Origin: Paucibacter_B soli
GTDB lineage: Bacteria; Pseudomonadota; Gammaproteobacteria; Burkholderiales; Burkholderiaceae_C
NCBI RefSeq assembly: GCF_037482845.1
Contig: NZ_JBBHJW010000004.1
Coordinates: forward strand, 62,001 to 126,000
DNA: 64,000 nucleotides
Direction: 5' to 3'
This document shows positions 27,432-35,773 of the stretch, piece after piece. A program made the position numbers and the translations under genes. Every line of letters begins with the position of its first letter. Position 1 is the first letter of the stretch. The notes beneath the pieces are model-generated. The model saw nothing but the letters and a program-made list of their open reading frames with translations. It made no database searches and was not told where the DNA came from.

Positions 27432-28642
27432 CGGCTGGCAGCGCCGCCACCGCCCTGGACCTGGCGGCGCAGCAAGGCCAGGGCCTGCTGCAGTTCTTCC
27501 TGCGCGGTGGCCGCTTCCAGCGGCAGGTCCGGCTGCAGGCCCACGCCGTGCAGGCGCTTGCCCTTGGGCGTTTCCCAGTAGGCGCTGGTGTACTTGATGG
27601 CGTCGCCACGTTCGCTCAGCAGTTGCAGCTTCTGGATGCTGCCGCGGCCTTCGGTCTTGTGGCCGGCCAGACGCGCGCGGCCATGTTCTTGCAAGGCAGC
27701 TGCGAGCATTTCGGCACCGGAGGCGCTGCCTTCGTCCACCAGCACCAGCAGCGGCAGGGACTTCAGCGCCGGCGGCAGGCCTTGCAGCGGGTCGGCCGTC
27801 GCACGCGCGGCCTCGGCACGGTACTCTTGCAGGCTGTCGGGGCTGCTGCCCACGGTGCGGCCGATCAGCTCGCCCTTGGGCAGCAGCATGGTCGCCAGGC
27901 CCATGGCGGCACTCAGCAGGCCGCCCGGGTTGCCGCGCAGGTCCATCAGCATGCCGCGCACCGGCTGGGCCTGCCATTGCGCGCGCAGCAGGGTGGCGCT
28001 CTCCTGCACGGTCTTGTCGTTCAGCATGGGCACGCGCAGCAGCAGCAGGCCGGGTTCGGGCATGCGCAGCGTAACGCCGGCGTTCTGCAGCACGGCACGC
28101 TGCAGGCGGAGCTCGCGCGGCGCGGGCTCCTGGCCGCGTTGCAGCAGCAGCTGCAGCTCGCTGCCGGCGGCGCCGCGCAGCTGCCGGGTGATCGTGTCGC
28201 TGCGCAAGCCGGCGACGCTCTGGCCGTCCAGCGCCAGCAGCACATCGCCCCGGCGCACGCCGGCCAGTTCGGCCGGCCCGCCTTCCACCGTGGCGGCGAC
28301 CACCAGGCGCTGCTGGCGCTCGGCCAAGCTCAGCCCAACGCCGACGGCCTGGGCCGTGCTGCGCTCGCGCAGGTTCTTGACTTCCTCGGGGCTCAGGTAG
28401 GCGCCGTCGGGATCGGCCTCGCGCAGCACACCGCGCAGGGCAGCCTGCAGCATCTGCTCCTGGCTTGGCGGCGTGGCCAGGCCCTCGCGCAGCAGATTGA
28501 GCGCGGCCGCCAGCGGTTTCAGATCGGCCGGGGTGATGGGTTTGCCGGGTTCGACCTTGGCGACAGGGGCTGGTTGCGCCAGACCGGTGGGCGCAGCGCC
28601 GGCCAGCAGCAGGGCCAGGCAGATGGGGGGCAGTAATTTCAT
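27428..28642 (-). CDS. S41 family C-terminal processing protease (secreted)
   Basis: 404-residue periplasmic protease. The signal peptide ends near residue 23 (GLAQP). A PDZ domain lies at about 115-200 (GVRRGDVLLALDG). The S41 catalytic domain carries the nucleophile in VDEGSASGAE and the general-base Lys in GHKTEGRGS about 25 residues later. The start MKLLPP is chosen over upstream in-frame codons because it opens the signal peptide. Substrates are probably misfolded or tail-marked envelope proteins. Confidence 0.9.
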   Translation of the reverse strand: MKLLPPICLALLLAGAAPTGLAQPAPVAKVEPGKPITPADLKPLAAALNLLREGLATPPSQEQMLQAALRGVLREADPDGAYLSPEEVKNLRERSTAQAVGVGLSLAERQQRLVVAATVEGGPAELAGVRRGDVLLALDGQSVAGLRSDTITRQLRGAAGSELQLLLQRGQEPAPRELRLQRAVLQNAGVTLRMPEPGLLLLRVPMLNDKTVQESATLLRAQWQAQPVRGMLMDLRGNPGGLLSAAMGLATMLLPKGELIGRTVGSSPDSLQEYRAEAARATADPLQGLPPALKSLPLLVLVDEGSASGAEMLAAALQEHGRARLAGHKTEGRGSIQKLQLLSERGDAIKYTSAYWETPKGKRLHGVGLQPDLPLEAATAQEELQQALALLRRQVQGGGGAASR

Positions 28643-28707
28643 CGCATGGACTCGGAAGGCCGTGTAGTTTCCCAGAGTTCGCCGGCAGCCTCTGGTCCTC
28701 TGGTCCA

Positions 28708-29400
28708 ATGTGCGGCATGTCGCTGCGGCTCAGAGGGTGTCTGCTCACGGTTCTGCTGCTCGGCCCGCCCTTGCTGCGGGCCGCGCCGGCCAGCCTGCGC
28801 GACGAGGAGATCGCCGAATGCCGCCCCGGCGAGATCAGCACCTGGGGCGACGGTGCGGACCGCCCCGCCATCGCCACCCCGCTGCTGTTCGTCTACACGC
28901 ACCGCAAGGCACCTTACTGGTTCAGTGCGGCGCAGGTGGAACGGGCGCTGGAGCAGGCGCTGCAGGGCTGGGCCGGCTGCGGCGTGCCGGCGCGGCTGTT
29001 GCGCGGCGAACACCCGCAGAACGCCTGGCGCCAGGGTGCGGTGCTGGTGCAGTGGAACGAGCAGGGCGCGGCGCGCAACTTCGGCCTGGCGAACCTGAGC
29101 CAGCGCACACTCGCGCTGGGCCCGGCGGCCTTCGAGTTGCTGCACGAGCGCAACCCCGGCCACCCGGCCGAGCAAACCCTGCAGATGGTGATCTCGCACG
29201 AGATGGGCCATCTGTTCGGCGTGATGGCGCATTCAAAGCGCTGCGTGGACGTGATGTCCTACTACACCGGCGCGCAGGGCGAGCAATGCAGCATCCGCGA
29301 CGGCGCGCGCCTGGCCAAGGGGGTGGAGTACCGCGCGCTTTTGCCTACCGCCTGCGATGTGCAGCGTTGCCGGGCGGCGAATGCGGGGGCACGGCCTTAA
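28708..29400 (+). CDS. Secreted zinc metallopeptidase, metzincin-like
   Basis: 230-residue secreted protein with a signal peptide (residues 1-26). The zinc site HEMGH is at 164-168 with a glycine at 171, and a Met-turn-like VDVMSYY follows at 180-186, as in matrixin and related clan MA(M) peptidases. The third ligand His is at 175, one residue later than in the standard HExxHxxGxxH pattern. Cysteines 179 and 195 bracket the Met-turn and may form a disulfide. The ATG at 28717 is an alternative start. It stands alone between divergent and convergent genes. The substrate is unknown. Confidence 0.7.
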   Translation: MCGMSLRLRGCLLTVLLLGPPLLRAAPASLRDEEIAECRPGEISTWGDGADRPAIATPLLFVYTHRKAPYWFSAAQVERALEQALQGWAGCGVPARLLRGEHPQNAWRQGAVLVQWNEQGAARNFGLANLSQRTLALGPAAFELLHERNPGHPAEQTLQMVISHEMGHLFGVMAHSKRCVDVMSYYTGAQGEQCSIRDGARLAKGVEYRALLPTACDVQRCRAANAGARP

Positions 29401-29410
29401 GAGGAAGACC

Positions 29411-32400
29411 TCAGCGGAAATCCCGGCTCCCCACCCCCAGCCGCCCCAGCCAGGGCGTGAGGTCCTCGAAACGCTGGGCGATCAGGTTGCGTACGCCGTT
29501 CTCGTGCTGCCAGCGGCCATGCACCACCAGCAGGCGCGCGGCCAGGATGGTGGCGCGGTGGGCCTTGTAGATGTCGGGCCAGACGATCACCTGCACGCTG
29601 CCGGCCTCGTCTTCCAGGCTGATGAAGAGCGTGCCCTTGGCGGTCTGCGGGCGCTGGCGCACCGTCACCAGGCCGCAGGTATGCGCGCTGCGGCCGCTCT
29701 TGCAGTCCTGCAGCTCGGCCGAGCTCTGCAGCCCGCGCCGGGCCAGGCGTGCGCGCAGCAGCGCCAGCGGATGGCTGCGCAGGGTCAGGCCCAGCGACGC
29801 ATAGTCCCACAGCACCTCCTCGCCCTCGGGCGCGGCGGGCAAGGCCAGCTCGTCCTCGGCCGGCAGGCTGCCGCGCAACAGTGGCGGCAGGCGGTGCAGC
29901 GCCGAGGCCTGCCAGACCTGCTGGCGGCGGTGGCCGCTGAGCGAGGCGAGCGCATCGGCGGCGGCCAGCAGCTGCATCTCGCGCTGGTCCAGCGCGGCGC
30001 GCAGGGCCAGGTCTTGCGCATGGCTGAAGGGTGCTCCTCCCTGGGCCGGATCGCGCGCCGCCACGATGCGCTCGGCCGCCGCATCCGCCAGCCCATGCAC
30101 CAGGCGCAGGCCCAGGCGCACGGCGGGCTGGGCCAGTGCGGCATCGTCGCCCAGCACCTCGGGCGTCAGATGGCTGTCCACCCCGCTGAAGCTCACATCC
30201 GCCGGCAGCACCTCGACGCCATGGCGGCGCGCGTCCTGCACCAGCTGGGCCGGGGTGTAGAAGCCCAGCGGCTGCGAGTTCAAGAGCGCGCACAGAAAGG
30301 CCGCCGGCTCGTGCTTTTTCAGCCAGCAGCTCACATAGGTGAGCAGGGCAAAGCTGGCGGCATGCGATTCGGGGAAGCCGTAGGAGGCAAAGCCCTTGAT
30401 CTGCTTGAAGATGGATTCGGCGAACTCGTCGCGGTAGCCGCGCGCGCGCATGCCGTCAAGGATCTTGGCGTGGAAGCGCCCCAGGTCGCCGGGGCGTTTC
30501 CAGGCGGCCATGGCGCGGCGCAGCTGGTCGGCCTCGCCGGGCGTGAAGCCGGCCGCGATCATCGCCACCTGCATCACCTGCTCCTGGAAGATCGGGATGC
30601 CGCAGGTGCGCTGCAGTGCTGCCTTCAAGGCCTCGCTGGGGTAGATGACATCGTCCGGATGCTTGGCGCGGTTCTCCAGATAGGGATGCACCATGCCGCC
30701 CTCGATCGGGCCGGGGCGCACGATCGCCACCTCGATCACCAGGTCGTAGAACTTGCGCGGCTTGAGGCGCGGCAGCATCGACATCTGCGCGCGGCTCTCG
30801 ATCTGGAAGGTGCCCACGGTGTCGGCGGCGCAGATCATGTCGTAGGTGGGCGCGTCGTCCTGCGGCGTGGTGGCCAGATCGAGCGTGCTGCCGCGCAGGC
30901 GGTTCACCATCTCGTAGCAGCGCCGCAGCGCGCTGAGCATGCCCAGGGCCAGCACGTCGACCTTGAGCAGATTGAGGGCGTCGAGATCGTCCTTGTCCCA
31001 CTCGATCACGCTGCGTTCCTTCATGGTGGCGTTCTCGATCGGCACCAGGCGCGAGAGCGGCCCCTCGGTAAGCACGAAGCCGCCCACATGCTGGCTGAGG
31101 TGGCGCGGCATGCCCATCAGCTGGCGCGAGAGGGTGATGAGCTGCTGCAGCTTCACATCCTCGGCATCGAAGCCATGCTGGGCCTGCAGCTGCGCGAAGC
31201 GCTCGGGCGGCAGGATGTCCTCGCTCCAGCCCGAATGATCCTTGGCAAGCTTTTCCAGCAAGGCCTCGTCGAAGTCCAGCGCGCGGCCCACGTCGCGCAG
31301 CGCGCTGCGCGCGCGGTAGGCGATCACCACGGCGGTGAGGGCGGCGCGGTGGCGGCCGTAGCGCTGGTAGAGGTACTGGATCACCTGCTCGCGGCGCTCA
31401 TGCTCGAAGTCCACGTCGATATCGGGCGGCTCGTTGCGTTCGCGGCTGATGAAGCGCTCGAACAGCAGGGTGCTCTCGGCCGGGTTCACCGCGGTGATCT
31501 CCAGGCAGTAGCAGACCACCGAGTTGGCGGCCGAGCCGCGCCCCTGGCAGAGGATGCCCTGCGCGCGCGCGAAGCGCACGATGTCGGCCACGGTGAGGAA
31601 GTAATGCTCGTAGCGCAGCTCGGCGATCAGCGCCAGCTCATGCTCGACGCGCGCCAGCCAGGCGGCGCCGCCATCCGCGGGCCAGCGCCTGGCCATGCCC
31701 TCGAAGGTGAGGCGGCGCAGATAGCTGCTGGGCGTTTCGCCGGCGGGGATGACCTCGCTGGGGTATTGGTAGCGCAGTTCGTCGAGCGTGAAATGGCAGC
31801 GCGCGGCGATCTTCAGGGTCTCGGCCAGCAAGTCGGGCGGGTAGACCTGGGCCAGGCGCAGGCGGCTGCGCAGATGGCGTTCGGCATTGGGCTGCAGCTC
31901 CAGGCCGCAGGCGTGGATGGGTTTGCCCAGGCGCGTGGCTGTCATCACATCCTGCAGCGGCTTGCGCGAGCGCACATGCATGTGGACATCGCCCGTGGCC
32001 ACCAGTGGAATCTCGGTGGCTTGCGAGAGCGCGCGCAGGCGTTGCAACCAGCGCTCGTCGGAGAGTTCGCTGAGCAGCTCCACGCCTATCCAGGCACGGC
32101 CTGCGAAGGCGCCCAGCAGCCAGCGCGCCTGTTCCAGCAGCGCCGCATCGCTGCTGGTGCGCAGCGGCAGCAGGATCAGCAGCAAGCCGTCCAGCCCACC
32201 CTCCTGGCTGGCGGCGCGCAGCTGCGGCCAATGCAGCCGGTACTGGCCCTTGGTGGGGGAGGCGCGGCGCAGATCGGTGATGAACTGGCTCAGGTTGCCA
32301 TAGGCCTCGCGCTGCGGGGCCAAGAGCACCAGCTTGAAGAGCGGCGCCTCGCCGTCATCATCTTCATCATCACCGTCGCGCACCAGGAACTCGCTGCCGA

Positions 32401-32647
32401 TGATGAGCTGGGGCAGCTCCAGCTCGGGGTCCAGCTCGGGCCGCTCGCCCATCAGGCGCTTCAGGCCCATATGCGCGCGTACCACCCCGGCCAGCGAGCA
32501 TTCGTCGGTGATGGCGATGGCGGCATAACCCTGATCGTGGGCGCGCCGCACCAGCTCCTCGGGGTCGGAGGCGCCGCGCAGAAAGCTGAAGTTGCTCAAG
32601 CAGTGGAGTTCAGCGTAGCCCCCCGGTCCGCGCGTTGGGCTGTTCAT
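29411..32647 (-). CDS. dnaE2: Error-prone DNA polymerase III alpha subunit DnaE2 (ImuC)
   Basis: 1078-residue C-family DNA polymerase of the mutasome. The N-terminal PHP domain begins AELHCLSNFSFLRGAS. The polymerase core contains the catalytic acidic motif PPDIDVDFEHERR and the conserved GRGSAANS segment. The C-terminal helix-hairpin-helix and OB-fold parts (with SFSGVD and the VTVRQRPQTAKG stretch) are complete. The ATG at 32647 overlaps the imuB stop by four bases. With ImuA and ImuB it carries out SOS-induced translesion synthesis. Last gene of a leftward imuA-imuB-dnaE2 operon. Confidence 0.95.
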   Translation of the reverse strand: MNSPTRGPGGYAELHCLSNFSFLRGASDPEELVRRAHDQGYAAIAITDECSLAGVVRAHMGLKRLMGERPELDPELELPQLIIGSEFLVRDGDDEDDDGEAPLFKLVLLAPQREAYGNLSQFITDLRRASPTKGQYRLHWPQLRAASQEGGLDGLLLILLPLRTSSDAALLEQARWLLGAFAGRAWIGVELLSELSDERWLQRLRALSQATEIPLVATGDVHMHVRSRKPLQDVMTATRLGKPIHACGLELQPNAERHLRSRLRLAQVYPPDLLAETLKIAARCHFTLDELRYQYPSEVIPAGETPSSYLRRLTFEGMARRWPADGGAAWLARVEHELALIAELRYEHYFLTVADIVRFARAQGILCQGRGSAANSVVCYCLEITAVNPAESTLLFERFISRERNEPPDIDVDFEHERREQVIQYLYQRYGRHRAALTAVVIAYRARSALRDVGRALDFDEALLEKLAKDHSGWSEDILPPERFAQLQAQHGFDAEDVKLQQLITLSRQLMGMPRHLSQHVGGFVLTEGPLSRLVPIENATMKERSVIEWDKDDLDALNLLKVDVLALGMLSALRRCYEMVNRLRGSTLDLATTPQDDAPTYDMICAADTVGTFQIESRAQMSMLPRLKPRKFYDLVIEVAIVRPGPIEGGMVHPYLENRAKHPDDVIYPSEALKAALQRTCGIPIFQEQVMQVAMIAAGFTPGEADQLRRAMAAWKRPGDLGRFHAKILDGMRARGYRDEFAESIFKQIKGFASYGFPESHAASFALLTYVSCWLKKHEPAAFLCALLNSQPLGFYTPAQLVQDARRHGVEVLPADVSFSGVDSHLTPEVLGDDAALAQPAVRLGLRLVHGLADAAAERIVAARDPAQGGAPFSHAQDLALRAALDQREMQLLAAADALASLSGHRRQQVWQASALHRLPPLLRGSLPAEDELALPAAPEGEEVLWDYASLGLTLRSHPLALLRARLARRGLQSSAELQDCKSGRSAHTCGLVTVRQRPQTAKGTLFISLEDEAGSVQVIVWPDIYKAHRATILAARLLVVHGRWQHENGVRNLIAQRFEDLTPWLGRLGVGSRDFR

Positions 32648-34056
32648 GCGAACACCCCATGCAGAAACCAGCGCTGCTCGTCGACGGACAGGCGTTCCTG
32701 GTAAATCCACAGCAGGCCGCTCTGGCCGCTGCTGGGGCTGCGGGCGAGGAAATAGTCGCGCTGCACCTGTTGCGGATCCGCGGCGCGCCCGCCCCACCAG
32801 CCGCCCTCGATGCGCTGCGGCCCGGCCAGCAGCTGCAGCGGCCGGCCCTGGTGCAGCGGTTGATGATCGCGGCGCGTCTTGAGCGCCAGCGGCGGCTCTA
32901 GCAGCCAGCTGGGCTGGGGCTGCAGGGCCGGCCGCACCTTGTCCGGGGGCAAGACCTGGCCCCAGGCCAGCCAGTCCTGCATGCACTCGGGCCTATGGTC
33001 CTCGCGCAGGCGGACGCGGCGCACGCGCTCGGGGCCCAGGCGCACCGCCATGCGTTCCAGCAGCTGGTTGAGCGGCTCCCTGGCCTGTTCGGGCGCGTCC
33101 GGCAGCAGCGAGGCGCTCAGCTCCTGCAGGGCCAGCACCTCGTCGGCGCGCAGCTGCAGCTCGCCCACCGGGGCCTGCAGCGTCAGCTGGGCCAGATGCT
33201 CGCGCATCAGGCGAGAAAGGTGAGCGAAATCGCGCGTGGTGTCGGCCGTGCCCAGGCTCAGCGCGCCGCCGCTGCCGGCCTCGCGCGCGCGCATCGCGTC
33301 GTGCTGCCAGGCGAGCGTGAGCCGCTTGACGCCGGCATGCCGCGCCGCCAGCCAGGCGCAGAGCTGGCGCAGCAGCAGCTCGACGTAATGGCTCAGCGCC
33401 GGCGCGTTATCGATGCGCCAGGGCAGCTCCAACCGCGCCTGGAACTGCTCGGGCGCCACCACCCAGGCATGGGCCTCGGGGGCCCGGCCATAGGCCTGGT
33501 CCAGCGCCTGCAGCAGGGCCGCGCCAAAGCGCCGCGCCATGGGCCCGCGCGGCAGCGCGCGCACCTGCCCCAGGCGCTGGCAGCCCAGCCGCGCCAGCAT
33601 GGGCGCGTGCGCGGCCACCGCGCTGAGACTGTCCAGCGGCAGGCCGTCCAGCAGCGGGGTCAGGTCTTGCGTGAGGCCGGCGAGGGCCTGCAAGTCGTTC
33701 GCCGGGCCGCTCCCAAGAACGACTTGGCCCCCTCGGGGGGCCGCTCGCGTACCCGCGGGCGAGGGGCTGACGGTACGCGCCAGCGCCAGCGCGGCCAGGC
33801 TGGTAGGGGCCCAGGCCAGGGCCTGCACGCCGTAGGCCGGGCCTTCCTGCAGCACGCGCCGGTGCAGGGCGCGCAGGCCGCCGAACAGGCGCAGGCTGGC
33901 GCCCAGCTCCAGCAGCACCGCATGGTCCTCCAGCAGGGCCACGCGCGGCGTGAACTGCAGGCACCACCAGGCCAGGGTCTGCCGCGCGGCCGGGTCACTG
34001 CAGGCTGCTGGCGGCGCGAGCAGCAGGGCGAGCCAGTACAGCGGGGGTGGGCTCAT
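32644..34056 (-). CDS. imuB: Y-family polymerase-like protein ImuB
   Basis: 470-residue catalytically inactive Y-family homologue that bridges DnaE2 and the sliding clamp. It shows the ImuB opening LYWLALLL and the FTPRVALLEDHAVLLELGASLRLFGG block, in which the polymerase carboxylates are missing as expected. Residues about 105-125 are an unusual Gly/Pro/Ala-rich insert encoded by a palindromic repeat (33700-33779). The fingers, little-finger and C-terminal interaction regions are complete. Translation is coupled to imuA (62-base overlap) and to dnaE2 (4-base overlap). Confidence 0.9.
   Translation of the reverse strand: MSPPPLYWLALLLAPPAACSDPAARQTLAWWCLQFTPRVALLEDHAVLLELGASLRLFGGLRALHRRVLQEGPAYGVQALAWAPTSLAALALARTVSPSPAGTRAAPRGGQVVLGSGPANDLQALAGLTQDLTPLLDGLPLDSLSAVAAHAPMLARLGCQRLGQVRALPRGPMARRFGAALLQALDQAYGRAPEAHAWVVAPEQFQARLELPWRIDNAPALSHYVELLLRQLCAWLAARHAGVKRLTLAWQHDAMRAREAGSGGALSLGTADTTRDFAHLSRLMREHLAQLTLQAPVGELQLRADEVLALQELSASLLPDAPEQAREPLNQLLERMAVRLGPERVRRVRLREDHRPECMQDWLAWGQVLPPDKVRPALQPQPSWLLEPPLALKTRRDHQPLHQGRPLQLLAGPQRIEGGWWGGRAADPQQVQRDYFLARSPSSGQSGLLWIYQERLSVDEQRWFLHGVFA
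33726..33779. repeat. REP-like palindromic element inside imuB
   Basis: GGCCCCC-TCG-GGGGGCC at 33726-33742 is followed by an interrupted inverted repeat, CGCGTACC and GGTACGCG, spanning 33746-33779 with a nested CTCGC/GCGAG pair. It resembles the GC-rich intergenic palindromes common in Burkholderiales genomes, but here it is read through in frame within imuB. Confidence 0.5.
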
Positions 34057-34840
34057 GGTGGGGCTCCTTGGGAGCGGTGACAGGGGTGGCGGGCCGCAGA
34101 TGTCGAGGGGCCAGCAGCCCGGCCAGCTCGGCCGGCAGGGCGTCCAGCCGCAGCGCCTGGGCGTGCGCCGGCCCGCGGCGCTTGAGGATCAGCAACTCCA
34201 GACTCCAGTCGGCGCCGGGCTTGAGGATCAGGCGCAGCGGCGCGGCCGAGGACTGGGCTTGCACCGCCAGCGGCCGGAACAGGAACACCGGCGCCGCCGA
34301 GCCCAGGGCCGCGGCCTGCAGGCGGCGTATCTGCGCCGGCCCGGCCTCGGGCAGCCAGGCCAGCACGGCGCCGGCGGCATTCGCCTTGATGGCCTGCTCG
34401 GTGGCCCAGAGCGCCTGCAAGGCATTGGCGGGCGCGACCCAGACCAGTTGCTGCGGCGCGATGCCATGCGCGCGCAAGCCCGGCAGATGGGGCTGCTGCG
34501 GCGGGTTCACCAGCAAGAGCGGGGGGCGCGCCGCGGGTGCCGGCGTGGCGGGCCGGCGGCGCGTGGGCTGCGGGGCTTGTTGTTGTTGTTGTTGCTGCAG
34601 CAGCAGCCGGCCCAGTGCCGGCCCCAGCAAGCGCCATTCGCACAGCCCGGCCTGGGGCTGCAGGATCTCGCTGAGCATGCGCGTGGGCCAGCCACCGCCG
34701 GGCAGCTGGGCGTCCAGGGCAGCGAAGCCGCTGGCGATGCAGGGGTTGGCGCTGGCGCCCAGGCTGGTGGCGCGCCACAGCCGCGCATCGGCCAGCAGGG
34801 CGGCGTGGCCGGGATCGGCGGCGGGAGCGGTGGTTGGCAT
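33995..34840 (-). CDS. imuA: SOS mutasome RecA-like protein ImuA
   Basis: 281-residue ImuA, a RecA/SulA-like protein that partners ImuB and DnaE2. The conserved pattern SGFAALDAQLPGGGWP is near residue 38, followed by LSEILQPQ and the strand LVWVAPAN. A run of seven glutamines at 82-88 is encoded by a CAA repeat. The start ATG at 34840 lies five bases downstream of a perfect LexA box. The 3' end runs 62 bases into imuB. First gene of the SOS mutagenesis operon. Confidence 0.88.
   Translation of the reverse strand: MPTTAPAADPGHAALLADARLWRATSLGASANPCIASGFAALDAQLPGGGWPTRMLSEILQPQAGLCEWRLLGPALGRLLLQQQQQQQAPQPTRRRPATPAPAARPPLLLVNPPQQPHLPGLRAHGIAPQQLVWVAPANALQALWATEQAIKANAAGAVLAWLPEAGPAQIRRLQAAALGSAAPVFLFRPLAVQAQSSAAPLRLILKPGADWSLELLILKRRGPAHAQALRLDALPAELAGLLAPRHLRPATPVTAPKEPHHEPTPAVLARPAARAASSLQ
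34577..34597 (-). repeat. Trinucleotide repeat encoding a poly-Gln tract in imuA
   Basis: Six CAA codons plus one CAG on the minus strand (seen as TTG units on the plus strand) encode seven glutamines. Such repeats can change length by slippage in units of one codon without breaking the frame. Confidence 0.8.
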
Positions 34841-34845
34841 GATAG

Positions 34846-34861
34846 CTGTACAAAAACACAG
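34846..34861. promoter_or_regulatory. LexA (SOS) box upstream of imuA
   Basis: CTGT-N8-ACAG with an A-rich spacer (ACAAAAAC) matches the LexA consensus perfectly. It lies five bases upstream of the imuA ATG, where bound LexA would block transcription of the imuA-imuB-dnaE2 operon until RecA-driven cleavage. Confidence 0.88.
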
Positions 34862-34938
34862 TATATGCAATCGACAGCCGCTCGCCAGCATCTGAACGCG
34901 GCATCCGCTGCGCGCACAGGCCCCCAAGGCCAGGGGGG

Positions 34939-34966
34939 CTGACCCGGCTCGGGCTGCCGTCATAAT
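34939..34966 (+). promoter_or_regulatory. Candidate sigma-70 promoter for the acetyltransferase gene
   Basis: CTGACC (-35, four of six matches) and CATAAT (-10, five of six matches) are separated by 16 bases and end 36 bases before the acetyltransferase start. Prediction from sequence only. Confidence 0.4.
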
Positions 34967-35002
34967 CAGGGAAAACCCCGAACCCAAAGGCTTTGGCAAG
35001 GC

Positions 35003-35620
35003 ATGAGTTGGCAAACAGGTCCTGTTGCGAATGCGCATCCCATGGCAGCACCGCTGCTGCTGGAAACCGAGCGCCTGCTGCTGCGCGCACCCGCCGATGC
35101 CGACCTGGACACGCTGTTCGAGGTGCATGCCGACCCGGTCACCAACCATCACAGCCCGCACGGGCCCCTGCATGAACGGGAGGAAGCGCAGGAGCTGTTG
35201 CAGCAGTGGCAGGCCCATTGGCAGCAGCGCGGCTTTGGCTACTGGGTGATTGCCCTGCGCGAACTGCCCGGCGAGGTGCTGGGCTTCGGCGGCATCATGG
35301 CCAAGCCCATCGATGGCCAGGAGGGGCTGAACCTCTACTTCCGCTTCCGCCCCCAGGCCTGGGGCCAGGGCTATGCCTCGGAGATGGCGCTCACCGCCCT
35401 GGGCCTGGCCTTCACTCATTTGCAGGCCCCCGCCGTGCTGGCGGTGGTGCGCCCGGCCAACACGCCCTCGCGCAAGACCCTGGAGCGCATCGGCATGCGC
35501 CTCAAGGGCTCGCTGGCCGACGTGCCCGGTCAGGCCCCCAGCCTGCTCTATGAGCTGACCGCGGCGCAATACGCCAGCAGCCCCCGCCAAAAACCCGAAC
35601 CGACGCCGTTTGGTGCTTGA
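35003..35620 (+). CDS. GNAT family N-acetyltransferase (RimJ/RimL type)
   Basis: 205-residue acetyltransferase. The GNAT fold is seen from LLLETERLLLRAP to about residue 185. The acetyl-CoA pyrophosphate loop is QAWGQGYASE (Q-x-x-G-x-G-A-like), followed by the late-strand pattern RPANTPSRKTLERIGM typical of RimJ/RimL-like enzymes that modify N-terminal amines of proteins or amino acids. The start at 35003 is the first ATG; a second at 35042 is possible and sits closer to the domain. The acceptor is unknown. It is divergent from the SOS operon. Confidence 0.82.
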   Translation: MSWQTGPVANAHPMAAPLLLETERLLLRAPADADLDTLFEVHADPVTNHHSPHGPLHEREEAQELLQQWQAHWQQRGFGYWVIALRELPGEVLGFGGIMAKPIDGQEGLNLYFRFRPQAWGQGYASEMALTALGLAFTHLQAPAVLAVVRPANTPSRKTLERIGMRLKGSLADVPGQAPSLLYELTAAQYASSPRQKPEPTPFGA

Positions 35621-35633
35621 GCAGGATCGAGGC

Positions 35634-35665
35634 AAGGCTGCTGCGCTTGCAAGCGCAGCAGCCTT
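35634..35665. repeat. Perfect 32-bp palindrome after the acetyltransferase gene
   Basis: The 32 bases read identically on both strands: AAGGCTGCTGCGCTTG followed by its exact reverse complement. It begins 14 bases after the acetyltransferase stop and could form a long loopless stem or act as a terminator; there is no T-run. Confidence 0.75.
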
Positions 35666-35773
35666 CGCCAGGCATGGGCAGCACGCTGCCCAAGTCCGGG
35701 CTCAGCACCTGCGTGCTGTCCGACGCCTGCGAAAGGATTGGGCACCTGCCCGCACCCACTCAGCAGCCCTGCC

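Noticed and set aside
29357..32704. A very long open frame on the plus strand opposite dnaE2
   Set aside because: It is a shadow of the GC-biased codons of dnaE2. Its translation is low-complexity (Ala, Gly, Gln, His, Arg) without domains.
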